NCBI GenBank assembly: GCA_964454675.1 | Contig: CAYVUB010000049.1 | Coordinates: forward strand, 1 to 11,320 | Direction: 5' to 3' | DNA length: 11,320 nucleotides | Origin: CAYVUB01 sp964454675 | GTDB taxonomy: Bacteria > Bacteroidota > Bacteroidia > Flavobacteriales > Flavobacteriaceae | Shown here: piece by piece, positions 1-6,629 of the stretch | Position numbering within the stretch: position 1 is the stretch's first letter | Layout of the letters: each line of letters opens with the position of its first letter | The notes under the pieces: generated by a model | What the model was told of the DNA's origin: nothing | Seen by the model: the letters and a program-made list of their open reading frames with translations, nothing else | The model's database searches: none | Position numbers and translations under genes: made by a program

Positions 1-130
1 AAAAATCAATAGCAATAGCAAAAATCAATAGCAATAGCAATAGCAAATTCAAAAAGCAATAGCAATAGCAATATCAAAAATCAATAGCAATAGCAAAAAT
101 CAATAGCAATAGCAATAGCAAATTCAAAAA
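1..130 (+). repeat. CAATNN hexamer array with CAAAAAT and CAAATTC interruptions, upstream of the four-helix-bundle gene
   Basis: Thirteen hexamers of the form CAATAG (one is CAATAT) start at 7, 13, 26, 32, 38, 57, 63, 69, 82, 88, 101, 107 and 113. They are separated by CAAAAAT heptamers (19, 75, 94) and CAAATTC blocks (44, 119). A 55-base segment at 1-55 recurs without a mismatch at 76-130, so the array has a higher-order period of 75. The array is cut by the window edge and ends ten bases before the ATG of the small gene at 140. It is not a CRISPR: there are no unique spacers and the unit is far too short. Confidence 0.9.
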
Positions 131-139
131 TTAATGTAA

Positions 140-508
140 ATGGAAGAAAGCAATATTTTTAGCGAGAAAATATTCAATTTTGAAGATAGATTAGTTCGTT
201 TTGCCGGTGAATGTATTTTCTTTACAAGAAATTTAAATAAAACATTTGAAAATGAATATTATAAAAATCAATTAATTAGATCTTCAGGCAGTGCTTCTTT
301 AAATTTTGGTGAAGCTCAAGGAACAATTAGTGATAAAGATTTCATTTTTAAAGTTGGCTTAGCCGTTAAAGAATTAAAGGAATCACGCAATTCATTAAAA
401 ATATTAAACTACATAAAAGAAGGTGACGAAAATATTAGAACCTTACTTCTAAAAGAAATAGAAGAATTAATAGCAATTGCATCAAAAATGATAATCAACA
501 AAAAGTAA
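140..508 (+). CDS. S23/IVP-type four-helix-bundle protein
   Basis: This 122-residue protein looks like the four-helix-bundle family first seen in intervening sequences of 23S rRNA (S23/IVP). The Avd accessory protein of diversity-generating retroelements has the same fold. Visible features are a first amphipathic helix (about 13-33), the family-typical core LIRSSGSASLNFGEAQG (about 45-61; usually RS.TSI..N..EA), the segment KDFIFKVGLAVKELKESRNSLKIL (66-89), read here as family-like, and a C-terminal helix (about 97-119). Length fits the family. No catalytic residues are visible; relatives are basic or neutral helical oligomers with poorly known function. It is not inside an rRNA gene here. 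The start follows directly on the CAATNN array, and further CAATNN hexamers begin four bases after the stop, so gene and repeats look like one unit. Family assignment is good; the role is unknown. Confidence 0.85.
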   Translation: MEESNIFSEKIFNFEDRLVRFAGECIFFTRNLNKTFENEYYKNQLIRSSGSASLNFGEAQGTISDKDFIFKVGLAVKELKESRNSLKILNYIKEGDENIRTLLLKEIEELIAIASKMIINKK

Positions 509-512
509 TTTT

Positions 513-596
513 CAATGACAATTACAATCTCAATTACAAAATTCAACGATTGATTTTTGATATTGAGATTGATTTTTGATATTGAGATTGCCATTG
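513..596. repeat. CAATNN hexamers downstream of the four-helix-bundle gene, direct then inverted
   Basis: Four plus-strand hexamers in strict period 6 (513, 519, 525, 531: CAATGA, CAATTA, CAATCT, CAATTA) are followed, from 547 to 596, by six CAATNN hexamers on the minus strand, interrupted by two CAAAAAT heptamers. Read on the minus strand, the 19-base unit AAAAATCAATCTCAATATC matches the upstream unit AAAAATCAATAGCAATAGC except in the NN positions. The two orientations make a dyad: TTTTCAATG (509-517) is complementary to CATTGAAAA (592-600), and CAATCTCAAT (525-534) to ATTGAGATTG (581-590, also 562-571). The block ends right at the start of the exonuclease gene, so that gene's 5' region lies within the repeat. 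Confidence 0.85.
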
Positions 597-599
597 AAA

Positions 600-1964
600 A
601 TGTACACAATACTCGACATAGAAACCACCGGCGGAAAGTATAATGAAGAAGGCATTACAGAAATTGCCATCTATAAATTTGACGGGCATAAAGTTATTGA
701 CCAATTCATTACACTTGTCAACCCCGAAAAAGAAATCCAGCCGTTTGTAGTCAATCTTACCGGTATCAACAACCAGATGCTTCGCAATGCGCCAAAATTT
801 TATGAAGTTGCAAAACGTCTTGTAGAAATTACCGAAGACTGCATTATCGTTGCACACAATGCAGAGTTTGACTACCGCATTTTGAGAACCGAATTTAAAC
901 GCCTGGGCTTTGAATACAAACGAAAAACGCTGTGCACCGTAGAGCTTGCAAAACGGTTAATCCCTGACCAGGATTCCTACAGTTTAGGAAAACTCACTCG
1001 CTCGTTGGGCATTCCTGTAAGCGACAGGCATCGTGCCAACGGCGATGCTATGGCTACCGTAAAGCTCTTTAAAATACTGCTTGAAAAAGATGTTGATAAA
1101 CTTATTTTACAGGACTCTGTCAAAGCCGAGCCAAGATTTCAAATAGCACCAAACCTTAAAACTATAGTCGAGGAACTTCCGGAAATTACCGGAGTTTATT
1201 ACATTCATAATACTTATGGCAATATCATTTATATAGGCAAAAGCCGGAATATAAAAAGCCGTGTCAACCAGCATTTTACAGGAACAGATTCAAAATCTAA
1301 AAAATTACAGATACAAGTAGCAGCCGTAACCTACGAAGCATGCGGCAGCGAGCTGGTTGCACTATTAAAAGAAAGCGATGAAGTAAAACGCCATAAACCA
1401 ATACACAACAGAGCTTTACGCCAACATATTTTTACACATGCCCTGTATAGCTTTACAGATACTAAAGGCTACATCAACCTTAAAATAGATAAAGCCGACG
1501 GTCGTAAAAGCCCGATAACAACTTTTGCCAACAGACAAAGCGGTAAAAGTTTTATGCTAAAAGCCGTTGATGATTACCAATTATGCCAGAAACTTACAGG
1601 TATTTACAACACAAAAACCAGTTGTTTTAAATATGACATTAAAGAGTGTTACGGAGCCTGTATTGAAGAAGAAATCCCCGAAAGCTATAACAATCGTGTT
1701 TTAAAGCTCATTGAAAAATTAAGCTACGAAAACAAAAACATGATAATTATTGACAAAGGTCGCGATATTGATGAACGCAGTGTACTTCTTATTGAAAACG
1801 GCGTTTTTAAAGGCTTAGGTTTTTTTAACCTAAACTACCAGATTAATACTGTCGAAGTATTGCAATCCCTTATCACTCCTATGGAAAACAACAGAGATGT
1901 ACAGCATATTATTCAAAGTTATATGCGCCGTAATAAAAATCTGAAAATTGTAGAATTGAAGTGA
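600..1964 (+). CDS. DnaQ-like 3'-5' exonuclease fused to a UvrC/Cho-like GIY-YIG nuclease
   Basis: A 454-residue two-domain DNA repair nuclease. Residues 2-165 form a DEDDh exonuclease like DNA polymerase III epsilon: motif I LDIETTGG (D6, E8), motif II AHNAEFD (D91), motif III HRANGDA (H144, D149). Residues 194-275 form a GIY-YIG endonuclease: GVYYI at 198, YIGKSRNIKSRV at 211-222, E258 and N270 as metal and active-site positions. The part beyond carries C329, C342, C350 and C354; the C-x7-C-x3-C spacing is that of the cysteine cluster after the UvrC/Cho nuclease domain. The second UvrC nuclease domain and the UvrB-binding region are absent, so this resembles Cho more than UvrC. An in-frame start at 576 would put eight residues from the repeat region before MYTILDIETTGG, so the ATG at 600 is preferred. 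It likely incises or trims damaged DNA in the cytoplasm. Similar DnaQ-UvrC fusions are known from other bacterial groups. Confidence 0.9.
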   Translation: MYTILDIETTGGKYNEEGITEIAIYKFDGHKVIDQFITLVNPEKEIQPFVVNLTGINNQMLRNAPKFYEVAKRLVEITEDCIIVAHNAEFDYRILRTEFKRLGFEYKRKTLCTVELAKRLIPDQDSYSLGKLTRSLGIPVSDRHRANGDAMATVKLFKILLEKDVDKLILQDSVKAEPRFQIAPNLKTIVEELPEITGVYYIHNTYGNIIYIGKSRNIKSRVNQHFTGTDSKSKKLQIQVAAVTYEACGSELVALLKESDEVKRHKPIHNRALRQHIFTHALYSFTDTKGYINLKIDKADGRKSPITTFANRQSGKSFMLKAVDDYQLCQKLTGIYNTKTSCFKYDIKECYGACIEEEIPESYNNRVLKLIEKLSYENKNMIIIDKGRDIDERSVLLIENGVFKGLGFFNLNYQINTVEVLQSLITPMENNRDVQHIIQSYMRRNKNLKIVELK

Positions 1965-1988
1965 TTAAAAAAGTAACCAAATCTTTAC

Positions 1989-1996
1989 TACATTTG
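1989..1996 (+). promoter_or_regulatory. Bacteroidota -7 box TACATTTG of the ion channel gene
   Basis: TACATTTG matches the Bacteroidota -7 consensus TAnnTTTG exactly and ends five bases before the ATG at 2002. The transcript would start at or very near the start codon. I see no convincing -33 TTTG at the usual distance. Confidence 0.55.
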
Positions 1997-2001
1997 GATT
2001 T

Positions 2002-2838
2002 ATGAAACAAACGAGCAAAATAACCGGCTGGAGAGCAAAAATCCACGAAATTATTTATGGTACGCACACACCGGCAGGAAAGCTTTTTGACATTATTTTA
2101 CTGGTTGCTATTCTTTACAGTATTATCATCATTATGCTCGAAAGTGTGCAGTCTTACGACCAAAAATACCACTCGTTTTTTAATGTTTCTGAATGGGTTA
2201 TCACCATATTATTCAGCATAGAGTATATCCTGAGAATCATAAGCGTTAACCAGCCCAAAAAGTATGTTTTCAGTTTTTACGGTATTGTCGATTTGCTTTC
2301 CACACTACCCAAATACCTGTCATTCTTTATTTTAGACTCACAATTTTTATCGGTTTTCAGAGCCTTGCGTTTACTGCGTATTTTCAGAATTTTAAAACTT
2401 ATCAGGTTTGTAGGCGAATCCAACAATCTGTTACGGGCTTTAAAAAACAGCCGTTCAAAGATTTTTATTTTCATCTTTTTTGTATTTATCATTTCCATAA
2501 TCTTAGGCACCATCATGTATCTTGTTGAAGGTCATCAAAATGGATTTGAAAGCATCCCGAAAAGCATTTACTGGTGTATTGTAACGCTTACCACCGTCGG
2601 TTTTGGCGATATTACACCGCAAACCCCATTGGGGCAAATGATAGCAACCGTTATTATGATTATAGGTTACGGCATTATTGCGGTACCTACAGGAATTGTA
2701 ACTGCCGAATACTCGTATGCAAGTAAACGAAAGTTTAACGAAACCGATAGTTCATGTGGCAATTGTGGTACAGATATCATCATGAACGATTCCAAATATT
2801 GCAGAAAATGCGGACATAAACTTGAAGATGACAACTAA
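2002..2838 (+). CDS. Voltage-gated potassium-channel-like ion transporter with C-terminal zinc ribbon
   Basis: A 278-residue inner-membrane channel of the six-TM Kv type. S1 is about 28-49, S2 60-80, S3 88-110, and S4 117-136 with positive residues at every third place (R120, R123, R126, R129, K132, R135). S5 is about 153-175. The pore helix and filter TLTTVGFGD end at 203; TVGFGD is a potassium selectivity filter. S6 is about 208-236. The short cytoplasmic tail holds a four-cysteine zinc ribbon, CGNCG at 252-256 and CRKCG at 267-271. By family knowledge it conducts K+ in response to voltage; the ribbon may bind a metal or support tetramer assembly, which is inference. The start is set by the -7 box just upstream. 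Its last 11 bases overlap miaA, so the two are probably co-transcribed. Confidence 0.92.
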   Translation: MKQTSKITGWRAKIHEIIYGTHTPAGKLFDIILLVAILYSIIIIMLESVQSYDQKYHSFFNVSEWVITILFSIEYILRIISVNQPKKYVFSFYGIVDLLSTLPKYLSFFILDSQFLSVFRALRLLRIFRILKLIRFVGESNNLLRALKNSRSKIFIFIFFVFIISIILGTIMYLVEGHQNGFESIPKSIYWCIVTLTTVGFGDITPQTPLGQMIATVIMIIGYGIIAVPTGIVTAEYSYASKRKFNETDSSCGNCGTDIIMNDSKYCRKCGHKLEDDN

Positions 2839-3748
2839 AACACTTATTTCTGTTATTGGACCAACGGCCATCGGGAAAACGGCTTTAGCAATTAAACTGG
2901 CAAACCATTATAACACCGAAATTATTTCTGCCGATTCCAGACAGTTCTTTAAAGAAATGCATATTGGCACAGCGGTGCCAACAGCGGAAGAATTATCACA
3001 GGCAAAGCATCATTTTATTCATCATAAATCCATACAGGAATCCTACAATGTAGGTGCTTTTGAAAAAGATGCGCTTCATCTTTTGGAGGTTCTTTTTAAG
3101 AAAAATGATGTGGTGGTAATGGTTGGCGGCTCGGGATTGTATGTGGATGCCGTAACCAAAGGTTTGGATGATTTTCCCAATGTAGATGCTACCATTCGTG
3201 AAGATTTAAATGCACGATTAGTATCTGAAGGTTTAGAATCCTTACAAGAACAGTTAAAACAGCTGGATTTACAATCGTACCAAACCATTGCCATTGACAA
3301 TCCGCACAGAGTTATCAGAGCTTTGGAAATTTGTATTGGCACGCAGCTACCCTATTCTGGTTTTTTGAATAAGGAAAAACCAAAACGTTTTTTTAACACC
3401 GTAAGCATTGGTTTAACTGCCGGCAGAACCGTTATTTACGACCGGATTAACAAACGTGTTGACCAAATGGTGAGCGACGAATTGCTTGATGAAGTAACGT
3501 CATTACAACATCATCAGCATTTGAATGCGTTAAACACCGTTGGTTACAGCGAACTTTTTAAGTATTTAAATGGCGAATGGACTTTGGATTTTGCCGTATC
3601 AGAAATAAAGAAAAATACACGCCGATTTGCAAAACGGCAGCTTACCTGGTTTAAAAAAGACCCAAATATTACCTGGTTTGATTATCTTGACCCGGTTGAA
3701 AATATTATTCAACACATTGAACACAAAGGCATTGAAAGACGTTTTTGA
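2828..3748 (+). CDS. miaA: tRNA dimethylallyltransferase MiaA
   Basis: This 306-residue enzyme moves a dimethylallyl group from dimethylallyl diphosphate to N6 of A37 in tRNAs that read UNN codons, the first step towards ms2i6A. Evidence: P-loop GPTAIGKT at 11-18 (family form GPTASGKT), ISADSRQFF at 33-41 with the conserved DSR, GTAVPT at 47-52, MVGGSGLYVDAV at 98-109, the NPHRVIRALE segment, and the C-terminal TVGYSEL and RRFAKRQLTWF motifs. Length is normal. I chose the ATG at 2828; a TTG six bases upstream is in frame but would add only two residues. The gene starts inside the 3' end of the channel gene (11-nt overlap), which implies translational coupling. No clear terminator hairpin follows; the cold-shock gene downstream has its own promoter. 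Confidence 0.96.
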   Translation: MTTKTLISVIGPTAIGKTALAIKLANHYNTEIISADSRQFFKEMHIGTAVPTAEELSQAKHHFIHHKSIQESYNVGAFEKDALHLLEVLFKKNDVVVMVGGSGLYVDAVTKGLDDFPNVDATIREDLNARLVSEGLESLQEQLKQLDLQSYQTIAIDNPHRVIRALEICIGTQLPYSGFLNKEKPKRFFNTVSIGLTAGRTVIYDRINKRVDQMVSDELLDEVTSLQHHQHLNALNTVGYSELFKYLNGEWTLDFAVSEIKKNTRRFAKRQLTWFKKDPNITWFDYLDPVENIIQHIEHKGIERRF

Positions 3749-3800
3749 AATAAAAATAAAATAAAAAAATAAAATAACCTGTATTTCAATTAATTAACAG

Positions 3801-3808
3801 TACATTTG
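3801..3808 (+). promoter_or_regulatory. Bacteroidota -7 box TACATTTG of the cold-shock gene
   Basis: An exact match to TAnnTTTG lies 26 bases before the ATG at 3835, in an AT-rich gap after miaA. The expected leader of about 20 bases is short compared with the long 5' UTRs of enterobacterial csp mRNAs. Confidence 0.6.
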
Positions 3809-3834
3809 CACCTTAATTAACATTAATATTTATT

Positions 3835-4026
3835 ATGAATAAAGGTACAGTAAAATTCTTCAATGATTCAAAAGGTTTTGGATTCATTACAGAAGATGGA
3901 AACAACAAAGAACATTTTGTGCATGTTTCAGGTTTAATCGATGAAGTTCGTGAAGGTGATGCAGTTGAATTCGATTTACAAGACGGAAAAAAAGGATTGA
4001 ACGCAGTAAACGTAAAAGTTATCTAA
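3835..4026 (+). CDS. Cold-shock domain protein (CspA family)
   Basis: A 63-residue single cold-shock domain, an OB-fold that binds single-stranded RNA and DNA and melts RNA structure. The opening GTVKFFND is typical; RNP1 is KGFGFIT (13-19) and RNP2 is HFVHVS (27-32). The aromatic residues F8, F9, F15, F17, F28 and H30 fit the nucleic-acid-binding face. It is slightly shorter than the usual 65-70 residues, with a compact loop between strands 3 and 4. The gene stands alone, with its own -7 box upstream and a strong terminator 25 bases after the stop. Whether it is cold-induced cannot be told from sequence. Confidence 0.96.
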   Translation: MNKGTVKFFNDSKGFGFITEDGNNKEHFVHVSGLIDEVREGDAVEFDLQDGKKGLNAVNVKVI

Positions 4027-4050
4027 TATTTCAATATTTTTAGAGAAAAG

Positions 4051-4080
4051 AAAAGCCTATCAAATTGATAGGCTTTTTTT
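4051..4080. terminator. Intrinsic terminator, probably bidirectional, between the cold-shock gene and the response regulator gene
   Basis: AAAAGCCTATCA (4051-4062) pairs perfectly with TGATAGGCTTTT (4066-4077) around a three-base loop, followed by a run of T to 4080. On the opposite strand the stem is followed by TTTTCTTTTC, so it can also end the convergent response-regulator transcript, whose stop is at 4100. Confidence 0.88.
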
Positions 4081-4099
4081 GTATGATAAACTCAGGCAG

Positions 4100-4810
4100 T
4101 TATACGCCTTGATTGACTACCAGCCTGAAACCTTCGCCGTGAATGTTTAAAATTTCAACATTCTCGTCAAGTTTTAAGTATTTACGCAGCTTGGCGATAT
4201 ATACATCCATACTTCGTGATGTAAAGTAATTATCGTCTCTCCAAATTTTGGTTAACGCTAACTCACGCGGCATCAAATCGTTTTCGTGTAACGCCAGCAT
4301 ACGCAGCAGTTCGTTTTCTTTTGGTGATAACTTTACCGGTTCTTCGCCTTTATATCTTAAAAAACGAAGTTTTGAGTTTAATTCAAAATTTCCTATTTTA
4401 AATTCAAACTGCTTGCTGTCTGCTACTGTTTCGGTAGCTTTACGCTGCATGATGGCTTTAATTTTCATCAGTAAGACTTCGCTGTCAAAAGGCTTGTTAA
4501 GATAGTCGTCTGCTCCTACTTTATAACCTTTAAGCACGTCTTCTTTCATGGCTTTTGCGGTTAAGAAAATTATAGGCACTTCGGTATTTTTCTCGCGTAT
4601 TTCTTTAGCAAGGGTAAATCCGTCCTTATAAGGCATCATCACATCCAGAATACATAAATCATAATCGCCTTTTTTAAACTTTTCAAAACCTTCCATACCG
4701 TTTTTTGCATGAACAACGTCATAGTCATTCATGGTCAAATAGTCTTTTAATACGGTTCCAAAATTCGGATCATCTTCTACTAACAGAATTTTTTTATTTG
4801 TTTCTTCCAT
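4100..4810 (-). CDS. OmpR/PhoB-family response regulator (RprY-like)
   Basis: A 236-residue transcription factor. The receiver domain (about 7-122) has acidic pocket residues E12, D13 and D14, phosphoacceptor D56 in CILDVMMP, T84 and K106 in the KPF motif. The C-terminal winged helix (about 133-233) has the recognition-helix region SRSMDVYIAKLRKYL (198-212) and the wing motif IHGEGFRLV (223-231). The architecture and sequence feel resemble RprY of Bacteroides. It sits 4 nt after the histidine kinase gene and is surely its partner. All phosphorylation residues are intact, so it should be a normal phosphorylation-controlled DNA binder. Target genes cannot be read from the window. Confidence 0.94.
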   Translation of the reverse strand: MEETNKKILLVEDDPNFGTVLKDYLTMNDYDVVHAKNGMEGFEKFKKGDYDLCILDVMMPYKDGFTLAKEIREKNTEVPIIFLTAKAMKEDVLKGYKVGADDYLNKPFDSEVLLMKIKAIMQRKATETVADSKQFEFKIGNFELNSKLRFLRYKGEEPVKLSPKENELLRMLALHENDLMPRELALTKIWRDDNYFTSRSMDVYIAKLRKYLKLDENVEILNIHGEGFRLVVNQGV

Positions 4811-4814
4811 AATT

Positions 4815-6398
4815 TTATGATATTAATGGCAGCTTAATTATAAAAGTGCTGCCTTTTCCTTTTTCACTTTCTACTGATATGTGACCTTGATGGTCTTCTA
4901 CTATTCGCTTAACGTAAGCCAAGCCTAAGCCGTGACCTTTAACGTTATGTACGTTTCCTGTATGTTCTCTGTAAAACTTTTCAAAAATGCGCTTTTGTAC
5001 TTGTTTTGACATTCCGTTACCTTGATCTGTAACTTTCAACAGGATGTTATTGCCTGCGTTTTCTGTGATAACATCAATTTTTGGCACATCATCAGAATAC
5101 TTAATGGCATTGTCCAATATATTTACAATTACATTGGTAAAGTGAGTTTCATTTGCCAGCACCGATGATTTTTGAGCGTTAAAATGACATTTTACATAGC
5201 CCCGGCGATCTTCGACCATTAATTCTACATGCGTTATGGCATCTTCAATTAAATCATGTAGTTTTACCCGTTCTTTACCTATATTTAATTCGTTTTTTTC
5301 AAGTTTAGATATTCTAAGTACGTTTTCAACCTGTGCGTGCATACGTTTGTTTTCATCTTTAATCATCTTCAGGTAGCGTGCTACTTTTTCCTGATCGCCA
5401 ACTATTTTAGGGTTCTTTATGGCATCCAGAGCAAGGTTTATAGTTGCTATGGGTGTCTTAAACTCGTGTGTCATATTGTTGATAAAGTCTGTCTTGATTT
5501 GAGAAATCTGACGTTGCTTTATCAACTGGTATATAGCACTTGTGTATGCCAGGATGATGATAAGCGTAAATAAAACAGATAACATGGTCATACCCAATAA
5601 GGACGAAAACAAAAATTTGTTTCTCTCAGGAAAATTTACATACAGCTTGTATCTGCTGGCATTGTTTTCACTTGTAAATATGGGGATTCCGTAAGTGGTT
5701 TCATTATCAAATTCAAAATTACTTGACTGCACTTTGGTTGCCATATCATTGTCATAAACCGCAAATTCAAAATCGATGTCTATGCCTTCATTATTGAGCT
5801 TCAACGCCAACCGTCTTTTAATTTCATCGGCTGTTATGCGTTTGTATATAGGCAGGTAATCCAATTGAAATTTTATACCTTCCTTAAACATCTTTTTTGA
5901 AATATCATCAAGATTTGAGAAGGTTACAAACTCTTGCTCCGGGCTTAAATTTATGCTTCCGTCAATAGATTTTGTTTCATAAATTTTAATTGATTTTTGA
6001 CTCGAAATAAGGTTTAAGCTTATACTGTCTAAACTAATATCAAAGAACATTGACGGCACTTTAAAGCTTTCTTCCAGAATCCCATTACTATATACAATGG
6101 TTTGGTTGGCGGTATCATCCTGACGGTTAATAGACAGTTGTTTTATAAAGGTTGTATCAGGTTTTCCGCCTTCCTCAATGTGTTGGCTCAGTTTGTACAT
6201 CCCGGCATTGTAGTACCTGTCTATTTCGTCATTTTGTATGGTATTGGACACATAACTTATAGAACGTTTAACGTTCAATGTGAACTGTTTTTCTTCGTTG
6301 GTCAAACTTTTATCAATAAAGTAAACCTGAACGAAAATAATCCCGATGAGTGACAAACTCATCAAAACCACCAACATAATGAATAGCTTTTTACCCAT
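4815..6398 (-). CDS. Membrane sensor histidine kinase (RprX-like), partner of the adjacent response regulator
   Basis: A 527-residue kinase. TM1 is about 5-28, a long periplasmic sensor region 29-260 has no recognisable named domain, and TM2 is about 263-288. The H box is NNMTHEFKTPIATI with phosphoacceptor H311; the N box NILDNAIKYS is at 426-435, G1 DQGNGMS at 458-464, the F box FEKFYR at 472-477 and G2 KGHGLGLAY at 487-495. All ATP-binding and phosphotransfer motifs are present. The product autophosphorylates and passes phosphate to the regulator encoded 4 nt downstream. The periplasmic stimulus is unknown. The start ATG lies four bases after an exact -7 box, which supports it and suggests a leaderless mRNA. 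It follows coaE by 231 bases on the same strand. Confidence 0.95.
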   Translation of the reverse strand: MGKKLFIMLVVLMSLSLIGIIFVQVYFIDKSLTNEEKQFTLNVKRSISYVSNTIQNDEIDRYYNAGMYKLSQHIEEGGKPDTTFIKQLSINRQDDTANQTIVYSNGILEESFKVPSMFFDISLDSISLNLISSQKSIKIYETKSIDGSINLSPEQEFVTFSNLDDISKKMFKEGIKFQLDYLPIYKRITADEIKRRLALKLNNEGIDIDFEFAVYDNDMATKVQSSNFEFDNETTYGIPIFTSENNASRYKLYVNFPERNKFLFSSLLGMTMLSVLFTLIIILAYTSAIYQLIKQRQISQIKTDFINNMTHEFKTPIATINLALDAIKNPKIVGDQEKVARYLKMIKDENKRMHAQVENVLRISKLEKNELNIGKERVKLHDLIEDAITHVELMVEDRRGYVKCHFNAQKSSVLANETHFTNVIVNILDNAIKYSDDVPKIDVITENAGNNILLKVTDQGNGMSKQVQKRIFEKFYREHTGNVHNVKGHGLGLAYVKRIVEDHQGHISVESEKGKGSTFIIKLPLIS

Positions 6399-6402
6399 CG
6401 TT

Positions 6403-6410
6403 CAAATTTA
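6403..6410 (-). promoter_or_regulatory. Bacteroidota -7 box TAAATTTG of the histidine kinase operon
   Basis: On the minus strand TAAATTTG fits TAnnTTTG exactly and is followed by AACG and the ATG at 6398. Upstream, TTAACATT occurs twice in tandem (plus strand 6408-6415 and 6416-6423), and a palindrome TAACA-N4-TGTTA lies at 6451-6464; these could be regulator sites (inference). Confidence 0.55.
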
Positions 6411-6554
6411 ACATTTTAACATTTAGCAGTCGTCTGCTTTAACCTTACATTAACAAAAATGTTAAAATTCAGGTTTTATCAGAGTTTATCTAAGTTTTGT
6501 TTTTGAGATTTATTATTAAAGGGTTTTTGAGCGAGACAAGACAAATTTTTATAG

Positions 6555-6569
6555 AATAGCAGAGCTATT
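6555..6569 (-). terminator. Possible weak terminator hairpin downstream of coaE
   Basis: AATAGC (6555-6560) and GCTATT (6564-6569) form a six-base stem with a three-base loop, about 60 bases after the coaE stop. On the minus strand it is followed by TCTATAAAAATTTG, a poor U tract, so transcription may well read through into the kinase gene. Nothing else is recognisable in the 6399-6629 gap apart from the kinase promoter elements. Confidence 0.25.
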
Positions 6570-6629
6570 GTATTAAAATTTAACAAAGTCGCAGCCAAAA
6601 ATCATCATAAGAAAGCCAATAAATAAAAT

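Noticed and set aside
1..130. CRISPR-like array
   Set aside because: The units are 6-19 bases, the intervening segments repeat themselves rather than being unique, and no cas gene is present.
140..508. Intervening sequence inside a 23S rRNA gene, or a diversity-generating retroelement
   Set aside because: No rRNA sequence flanks the gene and the window holds no reverse transcriptase or template/variable repeat pair; only the protein family is shared.
576..599. Upstream in-frame start for the exonuclease
   Set aside because: It would add eight residues encoded by the inverted hexamer repeat ahead of a normal motif I; the ATG at 600 fits the family.
409..609. Minus-strand frame over the four-helix-bundle 3' end and repeat
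   Set aside because: Its low-complexity isoleucine- and serine-rich product comes from translating the CAATNN repeat and has no domain.
3749..3800. Terminator after miaA
   Set aside because: The segment is only A/T-rich with no stem; nothing supports a hairpin.
5337..6353. Plus-strand open frames inside the histidine kinase gene
   Set aside because: Short, without family motifs, and fully covered by a well-supported gene on the other strand; the same holds for the other short overlapping frames at 543-857, 2277-2516, 3076-3342, 4248-4505, 6777-7016, 7577-7888, 8248-8502, 8832-9026 and 9935-10186.
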